25,143 nt of DNA, from contig CAYVQZ010000065.1 in assembly GCA_964453435.1 (NCBI GenBank), positions 1 to 25,143 of the forward strand. Reading direction: 5' to 3'. Source of the DNA: CAYVQZ01 sp964453435. Its GTDB lineage: Bacteria; Abyssobacteria; SURF-5. Positions 1 through 7,941 of this stretch are shown piece by piece. Position 1 is the stretch's first letter. The number at the start of each line of letters is the position of its first letter. Both the position numbers and the translations under genes were made by a program. The notes beneath the pieces are model-generated. The model worked only from the letters and a program-made list of their open reading frames with translations, did no database searches and was not told the DNA's origin.

Positions 1-512
1 CGATGAATGGCGTCTTCTCCACCCACCCCCAAGCTGATGACCTGCTTTTCTCCGCTCGTGAAACCATAGAGTGCTATAAAGTCGCCGTTGGCGCCATCGG
101 ATTCCGCCCATACGACGTGGTCGCCGTCGGCATCCAAGTGGCGTACCATCGCATGCGCAATGGAGGCGCGCCGACCATCGTCAAGGTTGTAAACCATGAT
201 GTCGCTCTTTCCTTCGGCATCTCTCAAGCGCGCGTTCCACCAGACGACGCGTCCGCGACATACCGCCATCGGACCGTTCAGGTCGGGATCGAGCTCGATT
301 TCGGCGCCTGTGAAACGGTCCAGCGCGACGAGATGCCCCTGTGTGCTGATATGCTGCGCCGGATACCATAGGTATGCGATTTTTCCGTTCTCGGCATCAT
401 AGTCGCTAACCCTGCGCCCCTCGTGGCTTACGGTGATGTTCTCTCCGCTCAGGCCGCACCCGATGAGAAGAACCGTCAGGAATGCTGATAACGCCAAACG
501 CGTCTTCCGCAT
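1..512 (-). CDS. Putative lipoprotein, possible beta-propeller (5' part only)
   Basis: The reading frame is open from an ATG at 512 to the window edge, giving about 170 residues with the C-terminus outside. The N-terminus has Arg and Lys, a hydrophobic stretch and a lipobox ending LLIGC (Cys near residue 19), so it is predicted to be exported and lipidated. The mature part contains recurring units of the type 'IAYLWY', 'RVVWWN' and 'HVVWAESDG' separated by charged turns, as in TolB- or WD40-like propeller blades. GGAG lies about 7 nt before the ATG. The gene is divergent from the GH15 gene. No specific function can be assigned. The lipoprotein call is firm; the propeller fold is inference from the repeating V-V-W pattern. 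Confidence 0.75.
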   Translation of the reverse strand, partial: MRKTRLALSAFLTVLLIGCGLSGENITVSHEGRRVSDYDAENGKIAYLWYPAQHISTQGHLVALDRFTGAEIELDPDLNGPMAVCRGRVVWWNARLRDAEGKSDIMVYNLDDGRRASIAHAMVRHLDADGDHVVWAESDGANGDFIALYGFTSGEKQVISLGVGGEDAIH

Positions 513-550
513 GCTTTTCTCCGCAAGAATTTATGCTCCAATTTTTTCAA

Positions 551-580
551 AGTGTACCACGCATCCAAAGCGCCATGCAA
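551..580 (-). promoter_or_regulatory. Candidate sigma-70 promoter for the lipoprotein gene
   Basis: On the minus strand TTGCAT (575-580) is followed after 18 nt by TACACT (551-556). These resemble -35 and -10 boxes and sit about 40 nt upstream of the ATG at 512. Each box matches the consensus only partly. Confidence 0.35.
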
Positions 581-613
581 CTGGCGTGTTGCGCCTTCGC
601 TACCTCAGCAAGC

Positions 614-638
614 ATAATATTGCTCATAATAACATTAT
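614..638. promoter_or_regulatory. AT-rich imperfect dyad between divergent genes
   Basis: The 25-bp stretch starting ATAATATTG and ending AACATTAT is an imperfect palindrome, with 8 of 12 pairs matching around the centre. It is in the 193-bp gap between the lipoprotein gene and the GH15 gene, where an operator would be expected. Its AT-richness makes chance symmetry possible. No convincing promoter was found for the GH15 gene in the rest of the gap. Confidence 0.25.
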
Positions 639-705
639 TGGGATCGGGAGCGGTTAAAAAGCGGCCTGGTCCAGCGCATTGTCTGATTCAACTAGAGAGA
701 TATGT

Positions 706-3417
706 ATGACTTATCAACCGATTGAGAGTTACGGAGTCATTGGGAATATGCGCACGGTCGCCCTCGTGGGGTCAAACGGCTCGATCGATTGGCTCTGTCT
801 GCCATATATCGACTCGCCCTCCGTCTTTGGCGCGTTACTGGATGACATCAAGGGCGGCCGGTTCCTCATACAACCCACTGAAGATTTCGATTCCGTGGCC
901 GAATATGTTCATCGCACGAATGTTCTTGTTACAAGCTTCCGTACTCGCACAGGAGTAATGAAGCTTACCGATTTCATGGCGATAACGGAAGAGAAGTCAA
1001 AAACGAACCAGGATAAGACAAGTTTTCTGTATCGCCTGATCTCGGTCGAGAAAGGACGAATGGGCGTGCGAGTGGCCTTTGAACCGCGATTGGACTATGC
1101 TCGTTCAAGAACTACAGTGAGAAAGACCGACGCCGGCATGGTGGCGGAAGGAAGTGTTCAGGACATGGCTCTTGCCCTTGTATGTTCGAGGTCTTTTGAC
1201 AGCGACGGCTCTCAGGCCACGGCGTTGTGGACCCTTAGCGCCGGAGAGAAGGTATGTCTCGTGACCGTGTGTGGCGGACATGATGCCGTGACCTCCGGTT
1301 CGAATATGGACTTTGCTGATGTGCAGAGAGCCGAGGAAGCCCTCGGGGAGACAGTGAAATACTGGCGCGACTGGTTGGGCACGAGTGAGACCGGTCGCGT
1401 CTTTTCGTTTGGACGATACAAAGATATGGTTGAGCGGTCGGCCCTCGTTTTGAAGCTGCTATCCTATGAACCCACAGGCACAATAGCGGCCGCCGCCACG
1501 ACCTCCTTGCCCGAGGAAATCGGCGGAATACGCAACTGGGATTACCGCTTTACCTGGGTACGTGATACATCCTTCACGCTCCAAGCGCTCTTCAATGTTG
1601 GACACATGTCGGAAATGGAAGGATATCTGCATTGGATTCAACGGCTTCTTTCCGAAGGCGGGATAAACACCATGCAAATCATGTACGGGCTTCGCGGGGA
1701 ACGAGAGATCGAAGAGGTTGAACTCTCCCATCTGGATGGCTACAAAGGCTCGAAGCCTGTGCGTATCGGCAACGGCGCATTCGAGCAGCGGCAGATGGAT
1801 ATTTATGGGGAACTCATGGACGCCGCGCTCAAACTGGCCAACTACGTTGGCAAGATAACAGTTGAGCAATGGCCGGCGCTGCGTGAGATATGCGATTACG
1901 TGGCTGACCATTGGATTGAAAAGGATTTCGGGATTTGGGAAGTCAGAAATGGACCGTGGAATTTTGTCTATTCCAAGGTCATGTGTTGGGTGGCGCTGGA
2001 ACGGGGAATGACGATAGCGAAGCGCTATGGCTTCGAAGCAGACAAGGAGAAATGGCGCAACGCGATGGAACAGATGCGGCACGAGATTCTTGAGAAGGGA
2101 TTCAGCGAATCGAAGCAGGCTTTTGTGCAACATTATGAAACAGAGGAACTTGATGCCAGCAACCTTTTGATTCCGATACTTGGTTTTCTGCCGTTTGATG
2201 ACCCCAGAATCGTATCCACCGTGGAAGCTACGACAAAGGAATTAGCCCATGACGGCCTTCTGTATCGCTATGGCGGAGATGACGGTTTATCGGGGAGGGA
2301 AGGGACTTTTTTGCTCTGCACATTCTGGTTTGTGGATTGCCTCATCCATATGGGCCGCCTTGAGGAAGCGGAAGAATTGCTGCAGAGGCTCGAAAGCGCC
2401 GCCAATCATCTCGGGCTCTTCTCGGAGCAATACGATGTTGAATGGAAACAGGCCCTTGGCAACTTCCCCCAGGCTTTCACACATATAGGCTATGTCAACA
2501 GCGTTTTGTATCTAATCCAGGCGAAGGAGAAACGACGGAGGGAGGGGCAGGCCGAGAAAGGAGCGAAAACTGCCGCTCTGCGAGTATTGCGAAAGCGATT
2601 TCTCGCTACAAAAGTTGTTCTCAATGAGGGCGCTCCCGATACCACAATCTCGATTGAGGACATTGCTCCCAGGCTCAAATCTACGATGAACCTCTTGCGC
2701 GGCGCATTTTTTGATATTTCGAGGGGCAGGGTCGCATATGAGCTAATGGACGAGTCGGACCTGTATGCCGACTACAAGAAGGTCGCTCTCAGTCTGCAAG
2801 GCTTTGAACCGGGATGTCTCACATCGAAGGAAGAGCGGATGGCGTTCTGGGTTAACCTCTACAATGTGATTGTGATACACGGCGTTATCGAGCTTGATAT
2901 CAAAGATTCCGTCAAAGAGGTCAGCAGGTTCTTCCGGCGTATTTGTTATGATATCGGCGGGAACCATTACACTCCGGATGATATAGAGCACGGTATCCTG
3001 CGAGCCAATCGCAGGCCCCCCAACGCCCTGTTTCGGGTCTTCGGCAAAAACGACCCTCGAAAAAAGCGTTCCCTCGAAAAGATAGACCCTCGCATCCATT
3101 TTGCGCTGGTTTGCGCGTCATCGTCATGTCCACCGATTGACCTGTACACTCCCGAGAACCTTGATGCGGAACTGAATCAGGCGGCGAAGACGTTTCTCAA
3201 TGGGGGCGGTCTTGTCGTGGACAAGGAGCGCAAGAAGGTCAGCTTATCCCGGGTTCTCTTATGGTACGGCAAGGATTTCAGCCCTGAACCGGAAGAACGG
3301 CTCCGCTGGCTTGCAGGCTATCTCTATGACCGGAAAGACAGGGAATTCATCGAGGATAATGCGAGCAAGCTAGTAGTGGAATACCAGAAGTACGACTGGC
3401 GATTGAATCGGGGATAA
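706..3417 (+). CDS. GH15 glucoamylase/trehalase-like hydrolase fused to a C-terminal DUF547 domain
   Basis: The predicted 903-residue cytoplasmic protein has no signal peptide. Residues 1 to about 620 match the glycoside hydrolase family 15 pattern. The N-terminal beta domain opens with PIESYGVIGN and GSIDWLCLP. The (alpha/alpha)6 barrel has NWDYRFTWVRD (277-287), a likely general acid Glu412 in GIWEV, and a likely general base Glu532 in REGTF. Family members release glucose from alpha-glucans or trehalose. Residues about 660-870 form a DUF547 domain, with AFWVNLYN from 713, CASSSCPP at 803-810 and a typical YDWRLN end. DUF547 has no established function. I chose ATG 706 over an in-frame TTG at 679 because GH15 homology begins there and GAGAG lies 7 nt upstream. 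Substrate choice between glucan and trehalose is not settled by the sequence. A second DUF547 protein is at 9472-10416. Confidence 0.9.
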   Translation: MTYQPIESYGVIGNMRTVALVGSNGSIDWLCLPYIDSPSVFGALLDDIKGGRFLIQPTEDFDSVAEYVHRTNVLVTSFRTRTGVMKLTDFMAITEEKSKTNQDKTSFLYRLISVEKGRMGVRVAFEPRLDYARSRTTVRKTDAGMVAEGSVQDMALALVCSRSFDSDGSQATALWTLSAGEKVCLVTVCGGHDAVTSGSNMDFADVQRAEEALGETVKYWRDWLGTSETGRVFSFGRYKDMVERSALVLKLLSYEPTGTIAAAATTSLPEEIGGIRNWDYRFTWVRDTSFTLQALFNVGHMSEMEGYLHWIQRLLSEGGINTMQIMYGLRGEREIEEVELSHLDGYKGSKPVRIGNGAFEQRQMDIYGELMDAALKLANYVGKITVEQWPALREICDYVADHWIEKDFGIWEVRNGPWNFVYSKVMCWVALERGMTIAKRYGFEADKEKWRNAMEQMRHEILEKGFSESKQAFVQHYETEELDASNLLIPILGFLPFDDPRIVSTVEATTKELAHDGLLYRYGGDDGLSGREGTFLLCTFWFVDCLIHMGRLEEAEELLQRLESAANHLGLFSEQYDVEWKQALGNFPQAFTHIGYVNSVLYLIQAKEKRRREGQAEKGAKTAALRVLRKRFLATKVVLNEGAPDTTISIEDIAPRLKSTMNLLRGAFFDISRGRVAYELMDESDLYADYKKVALSLQGFEPGCLTSKEERMAFWVNLYNVIVIHGVIELDIKDSVKEVSRFFRRICYDIGGNHYTPDDIEHGILRANRRPPNALFRVFGKNDPRKKRSLEKIDPRIHFALVCASSSCPPIDLYTPENLDAELNQAAKTFLNGGGLVVDKERKKVSLSRVLLWYGKDFSPEPEERLRWLAGYLYDRKDREFIEDNASKLVVEYQKYDWRLNRG

Positions 3418-3556
3418 TCAATGATTGGCAAAACCTCGGACGGCCGCGGCCATCATGTTGGCCTTTTGCAGGCAAAAACCAAAAGGAATGACAAGCGGAA
3501 TCTCGACTCATGCGGTTAGGTCACAGATGCGCGCAATCGGGAAAAGCCGCTCTTTT

Positions 3557-4615
3557 TCAACAGCATGCGCCGCCGGAACTTTCCCCGGTCGCCGCTTTCC
3601 TGGCTCCCGGTCCGCAATCGAACGGACCGTAATGAACGGAACGGTCTCCGCTTACCATGAAATGGGGCGCAAAGCGTGTGTTCTGAAGCATAGCGGCAGT
3701 GTTCCCGCAAACCAGCATCGGCTTCCCAGTGAAGAATCGATGATGGTCGTCAAGATCGAAACAGTGCGGATTATCGGGAATTGAGCCTCTATATGTCGCC
3801 ACCTGGCCGTAATCTTCGCAGATATCCTCAAATTCCAGCTTGAACGTGCGGACAGTGACCGAATAGAAATCTATCATTCCGATGAGCCCTTCAATATCAG
3901 GGTTGTTCAGGCTTATTCGGCGAGAGGACATCACCCGGTAATCGAGACAGCCAAGCTCTCGGAGTAATCGTCGGAAATCCTCCCTGTACATCGCGCCGGC
4001 CAGGCATTCGCCGTTAAGCACGGGATCGCTGCGGAATCGCTCCGGCACCCGGCGCCCCGCGAACACATCCGAGAAGAACAACTCTCCGCCCGGCTTCAGA
4101 ACCCGGAATATCTCAGAAAATACCGCGCCTTTGTCGGGGGACAGGTTTATGACGCAGTTTGAGATAACAACATCCAACGAGTTGTCCTCGATTCCGATGG
4201 CGCCCAGGTCCTCGATAAATCCCTGATGGAACTCGACATTGCGTTTCGAGTAGCCGAATCGTCTCATCTGTGAGTCCCGGTTGCGGCGCGCGACATCGAG
4301 CTGCTCCTCTGTCATGTCTACGCCGATCACGCGACCCCGAGGCCCGACCAGTCGTGAAGCCAGGTAGACGTCGCGGCCCGTGCCACAGCCGAGGTCGAGC
4401 ACGGCGCGCCCCTCCAGCAGGGGTGGCAAAGGCGAACCGCAGCCATAGAAGCGGCTCAACACCTCGTCGTTGATCTCGGCCAGCGCGGCCTTTGCCGCGG
4501 GTGACAAACTCTCGCCGTCAGAACAACAGGCGCTCGTCTTGAGGTCTTCGCTCTTCTGGAGCGCCTTGCCATAGTACTCGCGCAAGGCCAATTGATCAAA
4601 GGATTGTTTCGCCAT
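3557..4615 (-). CDS. arsM: Arsenite S-adenosylmethionine methyltransferase
   Basis: The 352-residue class I methyltransferase methylates trivalent arsenic using SAM. The SAM-binding loop is LDLGCGTGRD (73-82), with GVDMTEEQL following. The three positions that bind As(III) in ArsM proteins appear as Cys: KTSACC (Cys30/31), SNCVINL (Cys154) and GECLAGA (Cys204). A long C-terminal domain ends in ACC, another Cys pair. This longer form is the one usually found with arsenosugar genes. Here it is the last gene after the radical SAM gene arsS and a glycosyltransferase, with a 161-nt gap that contains a hairpin. Dimethylated arsenic from ArsM would be the substrate for ArsS. The start ATG has only a weak purine-rich ribosome site. 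It converges on the GH15 gene. No arsR, arsC or acr3 is in the window. Confidence 0.9.
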   Translation of the reverse strand: MAKQSFDQLALREYYGKALQKSEDLKTSACCSDGESLSPAAKAALAEINDEVLSRFYGCGSPLPPLLEGRAVLDLGCGTGRDVYLASRLVGPRGRVIGVDMTEEQLDVARRNRDSQMRRFGYSKRNVEFHQGFIEDLGAIGIEDNSLDVVISNCVINLSPDKGAVFSEIFRVLKPGGELFFSDVFAGRRVPERFRSDPVLNGECLAGAMYREDFRRLLRELGCLDYRVMSSRRISLNNPDIEGLIGMIDFYSVTVRTFKLEFEDICEDYGQVATYRGSIPDNPHCFDLDDHHRFFTGKPMLVCGNTAAMLQNTRFAPHFMVSGDRSVHYGPFDCGPGARKAATGESSGGACC

Positions 4616-4640
4616 GAGTTTTCTTTCTGTTTGTGGTTAT

Positions 4641-4690
4641 GGCCCGTTAGGCGGTCGCACGTCTCGGCGGACCGCCTTATGGCGGGTCCA
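4641..4690 (-). promoter_or_regulatory. Long two-part hairpin in the leader of arsM
   Basis: AGGCGGTC (4649-4656) pairs with GACCGCCT (4670-4677) around a 13-nt loop. Flanking GGCCCG (4641-4646) can pair with CGGGTC (from 4684) using one wobble. The structure lies in the 161-nt gap between the glycosyltransferase stop and the arsM start, ending about 25 nt before the arsM ATG. No T-run follows on the minus strand, so it is not a classical terminator. It could modulate arsM expression, stabilise a processed mRNA or be a small palindromic repeat. Confidence 0.45.
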
Positions 4691-4776
4691 ATACACGCAT
4701 AAAGAATATCGATGCCAGTGCGCTGTCTACCAGAGGGGCGAACACGTAAGCTGATGTTCGCGGCCATGGCGACGGA

Positions 4777-5574
4777 TTATTTGTCCCAGCTCACCATATT
4801 CTTCGTTAGCCGTCTTTGTCCTCTGCCATCAATATGGTTATTGTTGTGGTCATGGATGCTTCTATTAGTTCTATACCACTTGGCAAGGGTCATGGGAGGC
4901 ACACCCAAATAGTAACCCATAACCATTAGTTGGTTGATAACTGTTGTTCTTAATACACCAAGCTGTTCCCACCGACGTGCCGAGGTCTGCACGGGTCTGG
5001 GCACAATCAGTATCCGCCCCATCTTTCTCAATCGTCTCATCAGTTCAAAGTCTTCCATTATTGGGATATCCTTAAAACCACCGATTTCATAGAAAACCTC
5101 GATCTTCAGGAACACTGCTTGGTCGCCATAGGGCATAGCCATCTTCTTGGCGCGAAGGTTTGCGACTCGCTCAATGAACGTCAACCCTGGGATACGGGGC
5201 TCAATTCTAAGTTCGAAAGCGCCGGCAGCCACGTCCGGTTGTTTCAAGGCATCTCGCACAAGCTCATCGAACCGCGCCGGAAGAACTGTGTCGGCATGCA
5301 AGAACAGAAGAATGCCGCCTCTTGCTGCCTTTGCCCCTGTGTTCATCTGCCGACTTCTTGGAGGCCTGTCATGCAGAATTCTCGCGTCATGTGACTTTGC
5401 CTGCACGACTGTATCATCGGCGCTTCCCGCATCCACAACTATGATTTCCACCTTTCGTCCCTGACAAGCGCTTCTCAGGGTCTTGGAGATGCTTCCTTCT
5501 TCATTCAGGGTGGGAATGACGACCGAGATGAGACAGGCATTTTCTTGGCCACATTGATTGGTTGCATTTCGCAT
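4777..5574 (-). CDS. Family 2-type glycosyltransferase of the arsenosugar biosynthesis group (TIGR04283-like)
   Basis: The 265-residue GT-A fold protein opens with ISVVIPTLNEE (about 16-26), then VVDAGSADDT for nucleotide-sugar binding and LHADT (about 92-96) as the metal-binding acidic motif. PYGDQAVF and IMEDFELMRR follow, as in rSAM-associated glycosyltransferases. The family is co-located with arsS and arsM and is thought to decorate the arsenoribose product; the sugar donor is unknown. I chose ATG 5574 because the conserved region starts soon after. An in-frame GTG at 5679 would overlap the end of arsS by 32 nt, and a TTG at 5655 follows a GGAGGAG only 3 nt away. These alternatives add 27-35 residues with no recognisable content. 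The gene is downstream of arsS by 73 nt and upstream of arsM. Confidence 0.85.
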   Translation of the reverse strand: MRNATNQCGQENACLISVVIPTLNEEGSISKTLRSACQGRKVEIIVVDAGSADDTVVQAKSHDARILHDRPPRSRQMNTGAKAARGGILLFLHADTVLPARFDELVRDALKQPDVAAGAFELRIEPRIPGLTFIERVANLRAKKMAMPYGDQAVFLKIEVFYEIGGFKDIPIMEDFELMRRLRKMGRILIVPRPVQTSARRWEQLGVLRTTVINQLMVMGYYLGVPPMTLAKWYRTNRSIHDHNNNHIDGRGQRRLTKNMVSWDK

Positions 5575-5647
5575 GAGCTCAAGTGAACCTGATTGAGACT
5601 GTCTGAGAGGCCTGATATCATTTCTCAAGCTGGGCAATATTGGGAGA

Positions 5648-6598
5648 TTAAACAAGTGCTCCTCCGCATGAAGAGCCACACCCGGCGGCGCAGCCGTAGC
5701 AATAATTGCCGGTTACAATTCTCCTCTTCATTAGTCTTGATGATTCGAAGAACTTTATATGATGTGGTGCGCCATGGTCGACGGGGCGTCTCAGGGCCAT
5801 GTTGAAATCACAGTCGAACAGCGACCCGTCCCAGCCAACGCTTATTTGATGTCGACACATTAATCCAGGAATCGTGTGCGGATTAAACGATTCGCGAAGG
5901 ATACGCAGATATTCATACTCCTGATTCCGGTGGCGCAGTTTCTCAAGAAATCGCCCTATCGGCATGTTCGTTATGGTAAGGAGACCTGTGAAAGCGATGC
6001 CAAAACGCTTGCCCAGCTCACGCCTGTAATCGGCCTCCAGTCGTGACTGGTCCGGAGGCAGAAATGGTCCACCGGGATTGTATACAAGATTTAGAGGAAG
6101 ATTTGGCTGGATGCCATAGCCGAGAGCGTTCAACCGTTTGATTATCTCGATGCTTTTCTCGTATATTTTTTTGCCTCTTTGCTCGCGGACGTTTTCTTCG
6201 AGATAGCACGGCAGTGAGGCCACGAGCTGAACCTCGTGGTCTCGCAACCACTCAGGGATTGTCTCCATCTCGGGTTCCGTCATCACCGTGAGGTTCGTGC
6301 GCACTTGCACCGCAATACCATTTTCGCGCAAGGTTTTAACGAATCGTCTGAAGTTCGGATTAAGCTCCGGAGCGCCACCTGTCAGGTCAGCGAGTTTACA
6401 TTTAACGCCCTTGGCCGCTTTGAGGCACAATTCCATTATGGGCCATGACATGCTCTCAATTCTTTCCGGAGCCGCACTCACATGACAATGAGTGCACCGC
6501 TGGTTGCAGCGCAGTCCAAGGTTGAACTGCATAGTCTCGATCTGAATGCTCCACAGTCCTGCGCCTTTAGATGTCTCTACCTTTTCTTCGAAATCCAT
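5648..6598 (-). CDS. arsS: Arsenosugar biosynthesis radical SAM protein ArsS
   Basis: The 316-residue radical SAM enzyme has CNQRCTHC (Cys31, Cys35, Cys38), which is the CX3CX2C motif for the [4Fe-4S] cluster. LTGGAPELNP follows as the SAM-binding GGxP-type strand. The C-terminus is Cys-rich: CRHQISVGWDG, then CYGCAAGCGSSCGG close to the end. This layout defines the ArsS family, which joins the 5'-deoxyadenosyl group of SAM to dimethylarsenic on the way to arsenosugars. Some family members are selenoproteins, but here every Cys position is a Cys codon and the gene stops at TAA. It is first in the minus-strand set arsS, glycosyltransferase, arsM. The ATG at 6598 is preceded directly by an in-frame GTG at 6601. 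The only purine-rich site, GGAG, lies about 14 nt upstream, so the exact start is uncertain. Confidence 0.9.
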   Translation of the reverse strand: MDFEEKVETSKGAGLWSIQIETMQFNLGLRCNQRCTHCHVSAAPERIESMSWPIMELCLKAAKGVKCKLADLTGGAPELNPNFRRFVKTLRENGIAVQVRTNLTVMTEPEMETIPEWLRDHEVQLVASLPCYLEENVREQRGKKIYEKSIEIIKRLNALGYGIQPNLPLNLVYNPGGPFLPPDQSRLEADYRRELGKRFGIAFTGLLTITNMPIGRFLEKLRHRNQEYEYLRILRESFNPHTIPGLMCRHQISVGWDGSLFDCDFNMALRRPVDHGAPHHIKFFESSRLMKRRIVTGNYCYGCAAGCGSSCGGALV

Positions 6599-6601
6599 CA
6601 C

Positions 6602-7009
6602 TTCGTTTCACGCTCCAAGAGGATATTCCTTCCGATTAAGCGGCCTCCACTCGCTCGATGCAGAATCTCACTTGATTTATTCCTTCTCCGATTCTCGGGG
6701 CAACCTGCTTTACAAACTGAGTTTCATCTGCCCTGGTCCTCGGTTGATTACACTTGAATTCCGAAAAAGCTTCTTTGACTTGGTAGCCCTCTTACCACCC
6801 AGTCACCGGAATTCAATAGAAAACAAGGAATGAGCATTCCTCTTAAAACCAAATCTAACAACTCATCATCCTTTCTGCAAACATGGTTCTGCACCGAAGA
6901 AGCGCTAAATCCGATGATGACAAGCCAACAACATCAGCGAGTCGACGGTACGGCTTGAGGAAGAAGCCGCCAGCGCCACCGACGCCGGTGCTAAGAGGAC
7001 GCGACCCGT
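6602..7009. other. Gene-free region upstream of arsS
   Basis: About 400 nt separate arsS from the next minus-strand gene. No coding region is supported. The interval holds the 63-bp palindromic element at 6754-6816. It also holds a short hairpin CACCG-ACGC-CGGTG at 6977-6990, just downstream of the next gene's stop, without a T-run. A minus-strand stretch at about 6846-7008 is open without a start or ribosome site and may be a remnant or chance. No convincing sigma-70 promoter for arsS was recognised. Confidence 0.5.
6754..6816. repeat. Palindromic element A, 63 bp, in the arsS leader
   Basis: Perfect 10-bp outer arms TTGAATTCCG (6754-6763) and CGGAATTCAA (6807-6816) enclose a second helix. 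That helix is GACT+TGGTA (6777-6785) pairing with TACCA (6793-6797) and AGTC (6801-6804) around the loop GCCCTCT. The nesting suggests a folded RNA in the arsS leader, about 155 nt before its start, or a REP/MITE-type element. No second copy of this sequence is in the window. Confidence 0.5.
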
Positions 7010-7522
7010 TTAGTATGGGAACTCTCCCGGATAGTACTTGATGCCGTCATACCATAGAGGTGTCCACGGGAAACCCTCAGAGTTGGTCTCATCCACGAAT
7101 GGACCCACATCGGTTCGGACAGTTGTGCTGCCGTACTTGACTGAATCAAGCTGCAGCTTGACGATCCGTTCGCCGGTCTTGGTTTGCGACATTCTGACTT
7201 TCCCGACAAGGACCACCTCATCGCCTCCGCGACGCGCCTTTTCGACGAGATGGTATGCTTTCATGATTGTTGCCGGGTTAAAGCCTTTTTCGTATGCCGT
7301 GAGCTCCTGCCCAGATGAATCTACCGTCGGACTCCATCTCTTAAAGTAACTGCCTACCGGTATCGGATTATCAGCTACAGATGCGGTAATCTCCACCCTC
7401 TTCCTGTCAAAGTCTTCAGGAGCGGCGATAACCGTTGCGACATCGGTTTTAACCTGAGGCGCGGACCTCCAGCCCACCAGGAACATTGCAGCGACAGGAA
7501 CCAGCAGATATTTAATCTTCAT
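7010..7522 (-). CDS. Small exported protein of unknown function with altered lipobox
   Basis: The 170-residue protein has an N-terminal signal (MKIKYLLVPVAAMFLVGW) that looks like a lipoprotein signal, but the lipobox Cys position is Trp18 (TGG). The mature part has a beta-strand pattern (KRVEITASVADNP, DEVVLVGKVRMS, ERIVKLQLDSVKYG) that resembles an OB-fold-like barrel, and it ends in an aromatic, proline-rich tail (PWTPLWYDGIKYYPGEFPY). I do not recognise the family. The start at 7522 is preferred over ATG 7531 because AAAGGAG lies 9 nt before it and abuts the other ATG. The gene stands alone: 411 nt from arsS and 611 nt from the DUF3179 gene. The fold suggestion is inference. Confidence 0.8.
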   Translation of the reverse strand: MKIKYLLVPVAAMFLVGWRSAPQVKTDVATVIAAPEDFDRKRVEITASVADNPIPVGSYFKRWSPTVDSSGQELTAYEKGFNPATIMKAYHLVEKARRGGDEVVLVGKVRMSQTKTGERIVKLQLDSVKYGSTTVRTDVGPFVDETNSEGFPWTPLWYDGIKYYPGEFPY

Positions 7523-7613
7523 CGCTCTCATCTCCTTTCGAGATAGTTGAAATTGCCTTTTTCACGATATCTCTTTCTTGTCCGTGAACATACCGCTGAG
7601 TTTCCGAGTCCAG

Positions 7614-7631
7614 CGGGTTTATCTAAACCCG
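7614..7631. other. Hairpin of 7 bp with 4-nt loop
   Basis: CGGGTTT and AAACCCG flank ATCT. It is upstream of the 7010-7522 gene, and there is no clean T-run on either strand, so it is not called a terminator. It could be an operator or leader structure. Confidence 0.35.
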
Positions 7632-7941
7632 TCTTCCTCATTATTAGTCGCTTTTGCGATAGAATCCTTACACCGCAATTTTGGTACTATCTTGAAGGGC
7701 CCCGCAAAAACATTTTTAAGTTCATTTTTATGAAAAACGCGAAAATGAGATTGTGGAAATGGACGGATGGAAGGATGGAAAAGATATGCGCTTCGCTTAA
7801 AATCCTCAGTGCTGTGGCGGGTAGCCTCTGTACATCCGCACTTCTTTGCCTCTGAGGGGGTAGACTCGCGCTTTCTTATCGAAGAACGACTTCACCTTCG
7901 TGCACTGGTTCATAATTCCGCTCACGTATTTCATCACATTG

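Noticed and set aside
3448..3467. GGCC-8 nt-GGCC followed by TTTT as a terminator for the GH15 gene
   Set aside because: A 4-bp stem with an 8-nt loop is too weak to call as a terminator.
3425..3784. Open frame on the plus strand after the GH15 gene
   Set aside because: It overlaps the 3' end of arsM on the other strand and has no ribosome site or family pattern; codon use follows the arsM shadow.
4646..4656. GTTAGGC motif resembling an integron attC core site
   Set aside because: A matching second core site at the right distance and orientation is missing, and no integrase or cassette genes are present; the motif is better explained as part of the arsM leader hairpin.
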